A DNA stretch of 64,000 bases from a virus. Where the stretch lies: positions 19,409-83,408 of the IMG/VR virus record IMGVR_UViG_3300020183_004379; one strand, 5' to 3'. A program made the position numbers and the translations under genes. Numbering within the stretch: the first letter of the stretch is position 1; each line of letters begins with the position of its first letter. A model generated the notes under the pieces. It ran no database searches, was not told the origin of the DNA, and worked only from the letters and a program-made list of their open reading frames with translations. Shown piece after piece: positions 24,320-32,895 of this stretch.

Positions 24320-24534
24320 TTTTTATCTCTTTTTTTAACTGCGTCTGACAACATGCTTTTAACCAGTAGAACCACTCTACCTTTTTCTTTTTCCGTTAAC
24401 ACCTGTACCAGCATCTGCTTGTCTTCGTAGCTTTTGGCATTGTCTAAAAATTCCTCAGGCACAGCTAATTTCTTTTTCTTTTTGAGGTCTTTTTTTATCT
24501 TGTCTAACTCGTCTTTGGGATCTGTATCACTCAT
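24316..24534 (-). CDS. Small Lys-rich protein
   Basis: 72 residues, rich in Lys, Asp and Glu, with a KKDLKKKKKLAVPEEFLDNA segment. Helical, no domain recognised. ATGA overlap with galE. Confidence 0.68.
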   Translation of the reverse strand: MSDTDPKDELDKIKKDLKKKKKLAVPEEFLDNAKSYEDKQMLVQVLTEKEKGRVVLLVKSMLSDAVKKRDKK

Positions 24535-25021
24535 CTTCTTTGAAGTCTGTTACATTGCCATGCTCATCTGCAATGATAATACGAACTGTTTCTTCTTGCT
24601 CATTGACAATTTCAATAGGACCCCATATCCAGCATTCGGTGTCACTTAAATACCAATCTTCTTGATCCTCTAGTGCATAGAATCCTTCTTCTTCGATCAG
24701 TTCCATCAAACTATCTTGTTCTTCTTCCGACATGTCATCTGGAAAATCAATATCTTCCCAACAGCCATCCCAGGTTTCAATCAGTTCAACATTCTCAATG
24801 TTGTTGTTGTAACAGTTGTTCATGTCAATACTGTCTTTGCGACCGTCACCACCGGGTACAAAATCATATTCAAATTCCGGAGGATTGTCGTCTGTGGTAG
24901 TCACAGTCCAAGAGCCAGTACGCCAACCAATTTTGCGTGTGATTTCTTTACCGTCCTTGACAAAATGTTCATGCTCTTCAACGGTTTTTTTGTAGTAGTT
25001 CTTAACAGTCCATATAGCCAT
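24527..25021 (-). CDS. Conserved acidic phage protein
   Basis: 164 residues, strongly acidic. FVPGGDGRKDSIDMNNC and WYLSDTECWIWGPIEI mark, from memory, a protein shared by T4-like cyanophages with no known role. Beta-rich with a tail of Asp and Glu. AGGAG lies just upstream of the ATG. Confidence 0.78.
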   Translation of the reverse strand: MAIWTVKNYYKKTVEEHEHFVKDGKEITRKIGWRTGSWTVTTTDDNPPEFEYDFVPGGDGRKDSIDMNNCYNNNIENVELIETWDGCWEDIDFPDDMSEEEQDSLMELIEEEGFYALEDQEDWYLSDTECWIWGPIEIVNEQEETVRIIIADEHGNVTDFKEDE

Positions 25022-25030
25022 GATATCTCC

Positions 25031-26107
25031 TCAATTGATAGATTGTACAGGTTCACCACAGTCAGGGCAACACATTTGGCCATCCCAGTCATTGGTGTTG
25101 TTGGCACTACCACTCCAACCGCAGTGATCGCAATTTAATACTTCATCTTGCTCTTCAACAGCAAGTGACAAATACATTTGATACAATTCGTCACGATGAA
25201 ACTGCTCATCTGGGTCATAGGCAATCCCTCGCCATTGTTTAATTTTTAAGGGCGTTTTTGTTCCCCCCCATTCACTGTGCCAGAACTTGCCAGACCATAT
25301 GGCATAATAGATATGTCCCTGCTTGTCTTCTACTTCATACTTGCCTGCAACTACAGGTTTAGTTTTTTTAGGAAACCAATCAGTGAGCCCGTATTTGATA
25401 TCGTCCATGTCACGATATCTTGTGTACCCTTGGTCCGCAGTGTTACTGCCTGCAATGTAAAATGCAAAATCAGATCCTTTGCCATTGGTATCACCGCCAT
25501 CATTGCACAGTTCTTCACCATCGTACTCTGCACCTGTGATAATCTCATTTGAATCAAAATCATCTATGATCAAGCATAGTTTTTCTGGATCAAAAGGAGC
25601 ACTGAGTTCTATGTCTGCTGAGAAGAAAGTTCCTTTGTCAGCAGTATAACCAAAAAATACAACTGTGCCTTTGGGTTGGCTGTCAATCCAAATTTCGTCG
25701 CGAGTGGTCAACTCTACATCACACCCATCAAGTGCTTCTAAACTGCGTTCATACACTACTTCGCTATTTTCATCCAAAATCTGCATGGTGCCAGATGCTC
25801 GGTCTACTCCGTACACATGTCCCATGTTTTCGCATTCATGCCAAGATCCTGGAAAAAATGGCCACATGGATTCTGGTATATTATGTGTTTCAGCGTAATC
25901 ACTGTCCCAGGCAAAATCAGCCACACTCAGTCTGCGTTTGCGAAAGTAATCGTATATGTTTCTATCAACTGTGCCCATGGCGTACTCGCCGCCGTAGCCC
26001 CACAGCTGGATTTTATAAGTTCGCGGTGTGAACTTCAGTACTTTGATCAGATGTTCGTGGTCCGGGTTAACTGGTTCAGCAGTGTTTTGAGTTGATTTCT
26101 TCACCAT
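25031..26107 (-). CDS. Large conserved-looking phage protein with C-terminal zinc ribbon
   Basis: 358 residues. The body is acidic and beta-rich; the C-terminus has two CxxC pairs, CDHCGW near residue 325 and CCPDCGEP near residue 348, the pattern of a zinc ribbon. Zinc ribbons often bind nucleic acids or partner proteins. No enzymatic motif is recognised. It overlaps the upstream gene by 32 bases. Confidence 0.76.
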   Translation of the reverse strand: MVKKSTQNTAEPVNPDHEHLIKVLKFTPRTYKIQLWGYGGEYAMGTVDRNIYDYFRKRRLSVADFAWDSDYAETHNIPESMWPFFPGSWHECENMGHVYGVDRASGTMQILDENSEVVYERSLEALDGCDVELTTRDEIWIDSQPKGTVVFFGYTADKGTFFSADIELSAPFDPEKLCLIIDDFDSNEIITGAEYDGEELCNDGGDTNGKGSDFAFYIAGSNTADQGYTRYRDMDDIKYGLTDWFPKKTKPVVAGKYEVEDKQGHIYYAIWSGKFWHSEWGGTKTPLKIKQWRGIAYDPDEQFHRDELYQMYLSLAVEEQDEVLNCDHCGWSGSANNTNDWDGQMCCPDCGEPVQSIN

Positions 26108-26315
26108 GATAAGTTCCTTTGAGAGTTTCTAGTAGTTTATACTGTTCAAAAAGTTTTGTCATGTCCACACGCTCGGATCCAGATTGCATGAAAAATTTCT
26201 GATCATGTGCCCAAGCCACAGCACTGCGTTGCAAGATGTCGCGAGCCATGCTAGGATTGATGTCGTGCCAATACACAGTTTCAGTTAACAATTGGTGCCA
26301 CAACTCAAAGTCCAT
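26076..26315 (-). CDS. Small hypothetical protein
   Basis: 79 residues if it starts at the ATG at 26315, which has AGGA five bases upstream; an ATG at 26330 and a TTG at 26351 are alternatives. Helical, with Trp and His residues, no motif recognised. Confidence 0.62.
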   Translation of the reverse strand: MDFELWHQLLTETVYWHDINPSMARDILQRSAVAWAHDQKFFMQSGSERVDMTKLFEQYKLLETLKGTYHGEEINSKHC

Positions 26316-26409
26316 CAGGATCCTGGTCATGATGTTTGGTTTCGCTGTCAACCATGCGTATGAAAAAATACATGGCCACTACCAGAAGAATTCCGAGGAC
26401 ATAAATCAT
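26305..26409 (-). CDS. 34-residue membrane peptide (very small gene)
   Basis: Translation gives MIYVLGILLVVAMYFFIRMV followed by a short charged tail: one transmembrane segment with a positive cap. The ATG lies two bases after the glycosyltransferase stop and the TGA overlaps the next start at 26315, so it fills the gap exactly as an operon member. Too short for a ribosome-binding-site call; none is obvious. Confidence 0.6.
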   Translation of the reverse strand: MIYVLGILLVVAMYFFIRMVDSETKHHDQDPDGL

Positions 26410-26411
26410 GA

Positions 26412-27602
26412 TTAGAATTTACTTTCGTGAGTGTGTTTACGATAGTCAGTGCTCATGCGTAGCCATTGCTCGCCAGAACCTTGCATGATGTCAACAATGC
26501 GATCCACGGTGCCGTTGGTCCAGTCTGAAATTTGTCCTATCCTTGGACTCTCCATGTACAAGAGTTTTTCCAGTTTTTTACAAGCGTCTTTTAATGACCA
26601 AGGAACATATAGTCTTGTATGGTCATTAGCAAAAGTTTCAGGGAAAGACCTATAAGCAGGATATAGAACATTGCACCCAAGAGTATCTGCTTCCGAGACT
26701 GTGTTGGAAACCCAATCTTGAAGGGCGCAATTAAACAGCACACGAGTATCATTGAGCAGAGCATAGTACACATTTTTTTCCAAGTCCTGATGGATCTTCA
26801 ATCTACCGTCGGCCTGCATCTGTCGTGTACGAGCCATGTAGCTGTCGTTGTTGCTACGCAATGGCGCACCAGAGAATACACAAAACTCCACTTGATTGCC
26901 AGGATTGCGTTGGTTGTACAGTTCAATCAAGTCCATGTAAAAATTTGGCTGTTTCTCTTGATCCCAACGAGCTGCAAATCCCACCCGCATGGCTCTTTCC
27001 AAGAAAGGTTTGAGTTCTCCGGGCACACGCTCGCGCACTTCTTCCTTGCCAAAGGCCAGGCCGGATATGTTGTAGATAGGACAGTCCCAACCAGCAATCT
27101 TCATGTGCATGACCATTTCTTCGTTGGTGGCTAGGATCGCACCCCCGGAGTCTCGCACCAACTCGCATACCATTTTTTCATAGATGCCCATCCACTTTGA
27201 CATGCCCCATACATGTACAAAATCATCAGGATCAATGGCTTGAGCAAGACAACGCACAAAAATCCTAGGACGCAGAGACTCAGGCACTTGATTGAGAATG
27301 TAAGGTAAGCTCTCGATACCGGGTTGAAACATGTCTTCAAAGTAGATAACGTCTTCACTTGTGACTTCTCCTTGTTGCATCAGTCGCACCAGATTCATCA
27401 ATTGGCTCATGCCAAAGTAGCTGCGGCCGTGTGCATCCAACACCTGACCAACCACGATCTTTTGCCCGTTGTCTAGTGTAAGGCCAGGAACATAACTAAC
27501 ATCTAGACCGCGCCGCTCAAACACACGCCGGTTCCACTCTGTGAGTTGTAGTGTGTAACGGGCTTTGTATGATTCAAGACCCATGTAGTAGAGTTTACGC
27601 AT
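26412..27602 (-). CDS. Glycosyltransferase, GT-B-like
   Basis: 396 residues. The C-terminal half carries MRVGFAARWDQEKQPNFYMD, VFSGAPLRSN and NTVSEADTLGCNVLYPAY, a layout like group 1 (GT-B) glycosyltransferases in which a conserved Glu binds the sugar nucleotide. The acceptor is unknown: phage DNA, a virion protein or host surface glycan. galE nearby could supply the donor. It overlaps the small upstream gene by 8 bases. Confidence 0.75.
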   Translation of the reverse strand: MRKLYYMGLESYKARYTLQLTEWNRRVFERRGLDVSYVPGLTLDNGQKIVVGQVLDAHGRSYFGMSQLMNLVRLMQQGEVTSEDVIYFEDMFQPGIESLPYILNQVPESLRPRIFVRCLAQAIDPDDFVHVWGMSKWMGIYEKMVCELVRDSGGAILATNEEMVMHMKIAGWDCPIYNISGLAFGKEEVRERVPGELKPFLERAMRVGFAARWDQEKQPNFYMDLIELYNQRNPGNQVEFCVFSGAPLRSNNDSYMARTRQMQADGRLKIHQDLEKNVYYALLNDTRVLFNCALQDWVSNTVSEADTLGCNVLYPAYRSFPETFANDHTRLYVPWSLKDACKKLEKLLYMESPRIGQISDWTNGTVDRIVDIMQGSGEQWLRMSTDYRKHTHESKF

Positions 27603-27906
27603 TGTTGCGATTTCCTGATCTATAGTTGTTCAACCCTCTTGGGCCACGATTGTCTCGATTGAAAGGCTTGCGTGGAGCCTCGTTTGGATCTTTGTTAGCC
27701 CAGTTCCAGTGATTTTTAGTATATCCTCGTTCTTTGAAACGCATGAAATCAGAAAAATCTTTATCGCGTTCATTGTACAATGCTGCCTCATTAAATACAC
27801 GACCGTGTGAAACACAGAACTCGCGATATTTTTCCAAGTCATCATAGATTTGATTGACTTCTGGTTTCATAACAAAGTATTTGGTAAGCCACTTTGGGTT
27901 TGCCAT
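27595..27906 (-). CDS. Conserved small phage protein with basic tail
   Basis: 103 residues from the ATG at 27906, preceded by AGGAGA. MANPKWLTKYFVMKPEVNQI and the following helices look like an uncharacterised protein of T4-like marine phages; the end is rich in Arg, Asn and Pro, a likely disordered nucleic-acid-binding tail. Confidence 0.76.
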   Translation of the reverse strand: MANPKWLTKYFVMKPEVNQIYDDLEKYREFCVSHGRVFNEAALYNERDKDFSDFMRFKERGYTKNHWNWANKDPNEAPRKPFNRDNRGPRGLNNYRSGNRNNA

Positions 27907-27920
27907 CTTGATTTCTCCTA

Positions 27921-28367
27921 TTATACTGGATGGTAAAAAGTTTTTTCTGGGGTGCGGGGATCTCGATAAACAATTTCGCAACCGTTTTCGTCGTCTTCGC
28001 TTACAGAGATAATAACATGTCTGCCAGGATAGCGCAAGTTGATTTGAGTGTACAAGTCGTCTGCGATCATTTCGCAGCTTTTGTAATCCAGTTCTAGAAC
28101 CGAATTGGAACCATTATACAGGCTTTCCAGCCATCGTTTGAATTGGATGAACTCGATGTCCCGATCATTGTGGAACACAGAGATTGACACCCGAAAGTGA
28201 AAGATATGGCGATGAGGGTAACCAAGAAAAGATACATCCGCAAGACGAGGATCCTCCAGTGCTGCTGGGTATTTATGTATGCCTTCTTTTTGAAATCGTA
28301 CCCAGATCATGCGATCTGCAACTTCGCTGTTAATATTTGTTTGTTCGCGTTCTGCAAAAATACTCAT
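27921..28367 (-). CDS. Possible tunnelling-fold (QueD/QueF-like) phage protein
   Basis: 148 residues from the ATG at 28367 (ATGA overlap with the zinc-binding gene upstream). HRHIFHFRVSISVFHNDRDIEF, YKSCEMIADDL and VSEDDENGCEI resemble in order the elements of pterin/deazaguanine tunnelling-fold enzymes, notably the E-DxENG ending. The zinc triad is incomplete, so the call is tentative. Its place in front of dpdA and other deazaguanine genes supports a pathway role. Confidence 0.55.
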   Translation of the reverse strand: MSIFAEREQTNINSEVADRMIWVRFQKEGIHKYPAALEDPRLADVSFLGYPHRHIFHFRVSISVFHNDRDIEFIQFKRWLESLYNGSNSVLELDYKSCEMIADDLYTQINLRYPGRHVIISVSEDDENGCEIVYRDPRTPEKTFYHPV

Positions 28368-28516
28368 TTGCCAAACCATCCTTTGATAGTGTTAATTAAT
28401 GTTAGATATCGAAAGTGATATGGAGTAAAATTCCACATGGGTGGATGCAATGGGCATCGACCTTGATTGTAGTCACAGGCCGGAGTGTACTCTTTGCCGC
28501 AAGTGTCACAGGTCAT
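28364..28516 (-). CDS. 50-residue putative zinc-binding protein (very small gene)
   Basis: MTCDTCGKEYTPACDYNQGR begins a 50-residue frame with cysteines at residues 3, 6, 14 and 21, plausible zinc ligands. Both ends are ATGA overlaps with neighbours, strong evidence that it is translated. Function unknown; small Cys4 proteins often bind nucleic acid or other proteins. Confidence 0.78.
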   Translation of the reverse strand: MTCDTCGKEYTPACDYNQGRCPLHPPMWNFTPYHFRYLTLINTIKGWFGK

Positions 28517-28716
28517 GACAGTAGCCCTTTTACCATGTTTTGTATGTGTGCATCCTCAAGGAAAAACTGATAGGTGCTGTCATTAACTATTTCACCTTGA
28601 TCATTTAGGCTTTCTCCGGTAAACTCCACGCACCAAAGATTCTCCGGGCTTAGACACTTGTTCATACGCCCTTTTAATCTAAATGCAGGTTCATCTCTAA
28701 TTAAAAATTCTTTCAT
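28513..28716 (-). CDS. Small hypothetical protein
   Basis: 67 residues, soluble, no recognised motif, with the strand-like WCVEFTGESLNDQG and an acidic helix at the end. ATGA overlaps at both ends. Confidence 0.7.
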   Translation of the reverse strand: MKEFLIRDEPAFRLKGRMNKCLSPENLWCVEFTGESLNDQGEIVNDSTYQFFLEDAHIQNMVKGLLS

Positions 28717-29231
28717 GTTATCACCTCGTCTTGAGAGTATTTAGACCAGTCTGTAAACACCGCACGATTTTTTAGATCATGCAAACTATGACACCAGACA
28801 CCAGGATTTGTAGCTTGAAAATCTTTGTCGTCAATTTTGATAATTGTATTGTAGTTGTACAATTTGGCATATGGTAGTTTAACACTGATCATGGGTATAA
28901 ATCTATCATGTTCGATCAAACTGCCTTCCAAAAGTCCTTCAGCTGACTTTAGATCTAGATCCAGCGTACACCATGCGCCATGCATGAGACACGCACCAAT
29001 CATGCTTTCCCAGGCATGCCATGTGTCGGCATCGTTCACAACAGGATTAGGAAAACTTTGGTTTGCACCGAAGTAGATATGCTCACAGTTGTTGCGCTGT
29101 GCAGCAGTCACAATATTCTTAGGATCCTGTACGCCAATTACGAATAATGTTTTCATGCCATAGGCAGGACTATGCTCTACTTCGGTGCCAACAAACATTT
29201 GGACTGATTCGTGGCCTGTTCTGTTCATCAT
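28713..29231 (-). CDS. Conserved phage protein of the deazaguanine neighbourhood
   Basis: 172 residues. MFVGTEVEHSPAYGMKTLFV, HIYFGANQSFPNPVV, WCTLDLDLKSAEGLLEGSLI and KIDDKDFQATNPGVWCHSL are striking, well-ordered blocks. From memory a similar protein occurs beside queuosine-type genes in cyanophages. No known catalytic motif. It ends 27 bases after the DUF465-like gene and before a small gene. Confidence 0.68.
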   Translation of the reverse strand: MMNRTGHESVQMFVGTEVEHSPAYGMKTLFVIGVQDPKNIVTAAQRNNCEHIYFGANQSFPNPVVNDADTWHAWESMIGACLMHGAWCTLDLDLKSAEGLLEGSLIEHDRFIPMISVKLPYAKLYNYNTIIKIDDKDFQATNPGVWCHSLHDLKNRAVFTDWSKYSQDEVIT

Positions 29232-29258
29232 ATTTTGAGACTTTCAATGGTTAGGATA

Positions 29259-29477
29259 TTAGTGATCATTGTAATCCTCGGGTAGGCGTTCGTGTTTGTC
29301 TTCCCATTCAAGGCGTGTGAGTCTTGAAATTTCGTCCTTGTATTTTAACTTCTGTTTCTTTAATTCTGCAACCTTTTGTTCATCCACATGAGAATGTCGC
29401 TCCATTTCTGTAATTTTGAGATCAATGACTCTATGCATCTCTTCCAAATGACGGATTCTATTTTTGATGTCACCCAT
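29259..29477 (-). CDS. DUF465 (YdcH-like) coiled-coil protein
   Basis: 72 residues from the ATG at 29477, which has GGAGGAG upstream. A leading helix with LEEMHRVIDLKITEMERHS and a second with VAELKKQKLKYKDEISRL match the DUF465 pattern of short helical proteins. Function unknown. One base separates it from the dpdA stop. Confidence 0.76.
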   Translation of the reverse strand: MGDIKNRIRHLEEMHRVIDLKITEMERHSHVDEQKVAELKKQKLKYKDEISRLTRLEWEDKHERLPEDYNDH

Positions 29478-29478
29478 T

Positions 29479-31080
29479 TCATTCTCCTCCGTGATCGAGT
29501 CTAAGTATGTTTCCAAGTCTAGCTTCTGCTGCTTCTTCTGCCATTTTCTCATCGGCTTCGGTCTCCTGTGCTTCTGGTTCTACAAATTCAAATAGTACAT
29601 TAAATTGACTATGAGCATTCCGGGTCTTGTCACCTTTGAATCCACGAGTGCCCACTATGTCCATCCAGTATCTGTTGTAGTGTTCAATTATGTCTAGGCT
29701 ATCTTGTTTGGTAGGCGCAGCAAAAACTGCATCTACAATGTCTCGAAAACGAGCATGATCGCCTGTGCGACCTTTAGTGCCTTGGTTCCACATCATGGCT
29801 GGCCATGTGCCTGCATCGTACTCTTGATTGGCTCTTTGCACAGCTTCAATATGCGTCCATACATTATGACCCATCATGAGCGCATATGAAAAGCTGTCCC
29901 AAGATGTTTTGCCTTCCTTGCCAATCTTGTTTTTATCACCAGGTTTGTATATACACACATCTTTGATCTGTAGATGCCGGCTTATTGGGCTTTCATCAAA
30001 ATGTGGAAAAACATTATCCTGTAGTACAGTGTCTCGGAAACTTCTTGTGTCAACAGCATACTTCTTGTCATCCGCACTGGGCCCCATTCTATAGCACCAT
30101 TTGTCGTTGTGAGGCAGATCTATATGATGATACATTTGGCCATTTGCTGTAGCCAAGAACGGACTTGCACAATCAAAACTAATGGTAAAATTAGGATTAA
30201 CATATTTTCGCACGGCTCGTTGAATATCAGTGAGCAACAATGCCCATTCTAATTTGCTGGTACCTAAAAAGTGCATCCAGTCATGTACACCTTCTTGCAA
30301 CAGGTTGTCATGGCGTAAAGCAACCAATCTTTTTAGCACAAGATGCACATCGCACATGTTCTGTCCGCCCATGGCCCATCCATCAAAATGCTTTCCTGGA
30401 TATGCAACAGGATCACAGTACACTTTCATGGTGTCATACCATTCGTCGGCACTGGTATGATTATCGCCTTGCAACACATTCAAGAATCTAGCACCACCAT
30501 CTTTAATACCTTTGCGATTCTTGATAAAATACTCATTGTTGTACTTGGTGGCATCTACTGCTTCTTGCAGCGTGGTTATCTGACAAGCTCGTGAAGCTTT
30601 TTTGTCGTGTATGACCCAGGTAGGTATGTCAAGGATCATGCCGTAGTCAGCGATACCGTCTAGCCATTTGAGTATAGAACTGCGTTTCTTTTCTGCCTTG
30701 GCACAACCTGAATTGGCCTTCCAATCACCTTCCCACAAACCCTTGGCAATCTGGAATCCACCCGAGTCGCCTAGTATGAATGAGCCAGGTTCGCGATTAC
30801 GAACCATGTCCTCACTCCAGTCCTGTTTGTTTAGATCTAGATTAGCATGTCCACCTGAGTACAAACTCCATTTATAAGGAAACAAAGATTTTTGGCTGTT
30901 GAGCCAGTTCATCTGTTCCATATCCTGTACGCCTACTGGCATCCTGGCAAGATCAACATAAGGAGACCCAGATGTATCTCGTTGTTTGCCGATAAAAGTG
31001 GCATAGAATCCGCTGATGGCCGGCAAGAACACAGCATAGTCCTGCTGTTTGCTAGTTAGATCATCTTGACTCATGGACAT
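29479..31080 (-). CDS. dpdA: DpdA-like DNA-guanine transglycosylase (7-deazaguanine insertion)
   Basis: 533 residues. SFILGDSGGFQIAKG around residue 105 is the DSGGFQ motif of TGT enzymes, where the Asp contacts the base; LDIPTW and a HFDGWAMGGQ motif follow in the right order. The extra length and lack of a clear tRNA-TGT C-terminal zinc site fit the DpdA family, which exchanges guanine in DNA for a 7-deazaguanine. Together with FolE, QueD and QueE it implies modified phage DNA. No strong ribosome binding site precedes the tandem ATGs (31080, 31074). Confidence 0.85.
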   Translation of the reverse strand: MSMSQDDLTSKQQDYAVFLPAISGFYATFIGKQRDTSGSPYVDLARMPVGVQDMEQMNWLNSQKSLFPYKWSLYSGGHANLDLNKQDWSEDMVRNREPGSFILGDSGGFQIAKGLWEGDWKANSGCAKAEKKRSSILKWLDGIADYGMILDIPTWVIHDKKASRACQITTLQEAVDATKYNNEYFIKNRKGIKDGGARFLNVLQGDNHTSADEWYDTMKVYCDPVAYPGKHFDGWAMGGQNMCDVHLVLKRLVALRHDNLLQEGVHDWMHFLGTSKLEWALLLTDIQRAVRKYVNPNFTISFDCASPFLATANGQMYHHIDLPHNDKWCYRMGPSADDKKYAVDTRSFRDTVLQDNVFPHFDESPISRHLQIKDVCIYKPGDKNKIGKEGKTSWDSFSYALMMGHNVWTHIEAVQRANQEYDAGTWPAMMWNQGTKGRTGDHARFRDIVDAVFAAPTKQDSLDIIEHYNRYWMDIVGTRGFKGDKTRNAHSQFNVLFEFVEPEAQETEADEKMAEEAAEARLGNILRLDHGGE

Positions 31081-31143
31081 AGTTCATGCTGGGATTGCCG
31101 TTGTTCGCCTGTACATAACGGTTGCCGGAGTATATGGCTTTGT

Positions 31144-31872
31144 TTATTTTTGTTGAGCTGGCAGTAGATAGTTGTATTCTGCAATGCCTGAATCAACAGT
31201 GATCTGCATAACACCTTCATCGCTGATTTTCATGTTTTTGTCGCCGGACAAATTTAGAATACCAATCACGGCATTCACTGGCCAGTTCCATGGTTTGTTC
31301 AACACACCCACACCATCCTGGAAAACAAAATCGCCAGCGTGACTGCTGTGGTCACCAAAGAAAAATTTTAGTTTACCGTTGTCTGTTTTGGCGATAAAAG
31401 TAGTTTCTTCGCTGTTTGCGCTGGCTTGAAATTTAAGTCTCTGAATGTTAGAAACTGTGGGATTAAAGTCCACATTCCATTTGACCTGTTTCATTTTTAC
31501 GGCCTTGAGTTTGTCACTTATAATTTCACTTGCCATGAAACGATATTCATTCTTGAAGTCACCATTTTTGTTTTCAAAGTGTATGCCTACGGGCACCTGA
31601 TTGCCGTTGCGATCTTGACTTAGTATGGTTAGCTTTGCATCTTCTTTGTATTCGGGAATGTTAAGGATGGTGTTTAGTTTACCTAGGTTGGGCATGCCAA
31701 ACACTCCGACAAATTCTGGTACTGGATTTTTGAATCGAGCCTGCACGATCACGCTGCGATCCTCAGCGATACTGTCAATAAAGGTTTCTTGATCATTGCC
31801 GGTAATCTTTACTAGGTCAATAATACCAAGGCTGTGCGTGTGTTGCACAATGTCGTGTAAGTAGTCTTTCAT
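31144..31872 (-). CDS. 45: Sliding clamp (gp45-like)
   Basis: 242 residues, close to T4 gp45 (228). Segments such as FVGVFGMPNLGKLNTILNIP and a C-terminal EYNYLLPAQQK are clamp-like. The trimeric clamp tethers DNA polymerase and, in T4-like phages, is a coactivator of late transcription. It is encoded close to the polymerase. GGAG precedes the ATG and a strong promoter lies upstream, fitting early expression. Confidence 0.8.
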   Translation of the reverse strand: MKDYLHDIVQHTHSLGIIDLVKITGNDQETFIDSIAEDRSVIVQARFKNPVPEFVGVFGMPNLGKLNTILNIPEYKEDAKLTILSQDRNGNQVPVGIHFENKNGDFKNEYRFMASEIISDKLKAVKMKQVKWNVDFNPTVSNIQRLKFQASANSEETTFIAKTDNGKLKFFFGDHSSHAGDFVFQDGVGVLNKPWNWPVNAVIGILNLSGDKNMKISDEGVMQITVDSGIAEYNYLLPAQQK

Positions 31873-31894
31873 TGATTCTCCTTTGAGTTTATTG

Positions 31895-31923
31895 ATTATA
31901 ACATGATCTATTTAGATCGTCAA
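31895..31923 (-). promoter_or_regulatory. Sigma70-like promoter for the sliding clamp gene
   Basis: Minus strand: TTGACG (31923-31918), 17-base spacer, TATAAT (31900-31895), 22 bases before the ATG at 31872. Confidence 0.85.
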
Positions 31924-31928
31924 CGGTA

Positions 31929-32894
31929 CTAGGACTTTTTTACTATGCCAATTGACCATTTAGTTTTGTCAGATTGTAAAACACCGGGTACGCTCAACGA
32001 TACTGAAACCAAGTCAGATCCTCGATTGACCCACATAGATACTTCCATTTCTAATTTTAGAGCCATGGCATCTATTTGTGCTCTGTTCATCCCTCCAATT
32101 TTGCCGTCGCTGATGAACGCAGCAGAATTGCTACTGTCAGCATCAAACATGTTGAAAAAAACTTGTCCTCCGGGTCGTAACAGTGGCTTTATTTGTGTTA
32201 AAAAAGTCTCAGCTGCATACAAATTGAATCTTTCAAATAGATTCCACACCACCACAAGACCCATCTGCCCTTTTGGCACTCCCCAGTGCATTTGATGTTC
32301 GTTGAAACCAATATTGGTGTCCCAATCTAAATTATTCCAATTTCGCACAGTGTGAAATTTTACTCTAGGTTGCACACTGTTCTCAATGCTATTGTATTTT
32401 TTAATTAATAGATCTCTGTCTGTATCAATCATGTACAACAGATAGTAACTGATTAATATTTTTATTACTTCGTCGTGTTGAGCATTAATCATGGCCGCAG
32501 GGTATTTCCATGGGTCGTTGGTGCGGCTCCATATCAATAACAAATCTTGAATTTGATTTGGATTGCACAGCCATTTGTCTCGCTGATGGTCAGCAATATC
32601 AAGATGCTGTTTGAACCATGCGCGGTCACTCACATGATCCAGAATCTGTTGATATTCATTTCCTACCTGTTGTTTAAGATTCATTAAACGAGAGTGGCTA
32701 GCAAACAGCATATCTTTGCACTGTGCTAGATCATCTAACTCTTTTTGGACCAATTGGTCCACATCAGGCAACAGTGCCATGAGCTCTTGAGTTTTTTCTA
32801 TCTGTGGTGTAACATCAGTTGCGTTACCAAAGTTTTTTAGTAGATTGCGTAGTTCTGCCAGTCTTGGAAACCTAGAAAGTTGTTCAGGTGTCAT
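31929..32894 (-). CDS. Putative methyltransferase-like phage protein
   Basis: 321 residues from the ATG at 32894, one base after the polymerase stop. Residues 60-180 are helical; the C-terminal part has VVVWNLFERFNLYAAETFLT and IKPLLRPGGQVFFNMFD, similar to the second half of SAM methyltransferase folds. A clear glycine-rich SAM-binding motif is missing, so activity is uncertain. Confidence 0.5.
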   Translation of the reverse strand: MTPEQLSRFPRLAELRNLLKNFGNATDVTPQIEKTQELMALLPDVDQLVQKELDDLAQCKDMLFASHSRLMNLKQQVGNEYQQILDHVSDRAWFKQHLDIADHQRDKWLCNPNQIQDLLLIWSRTNDPWKYPAAMINAQHDEVIKILISYYLLYMIDTDRDLLIKKYNSIENSVQPRVKFHTVRNWNNLDWDTNIGFNEHQMHWGVPKGQMGLVVVWNLFERFNLYAAETFLTQIKPLLRPGGQVFFNMFDADSSNSAAFISDGKIGGMNRAQIDAMALKLEMEVSMWVNRGSDLVSVSLSVPGVLQSDKTKWSIGIVKKS

Positions 32895-32895
32895 G

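Noticed and set aside
31081-31143. Protein-like reading (NRYVQANNGNPSMNYV) between clamp and dpdA
   Set aside because: No start codon in that frame after its last stop; it cannot be a normal gene.
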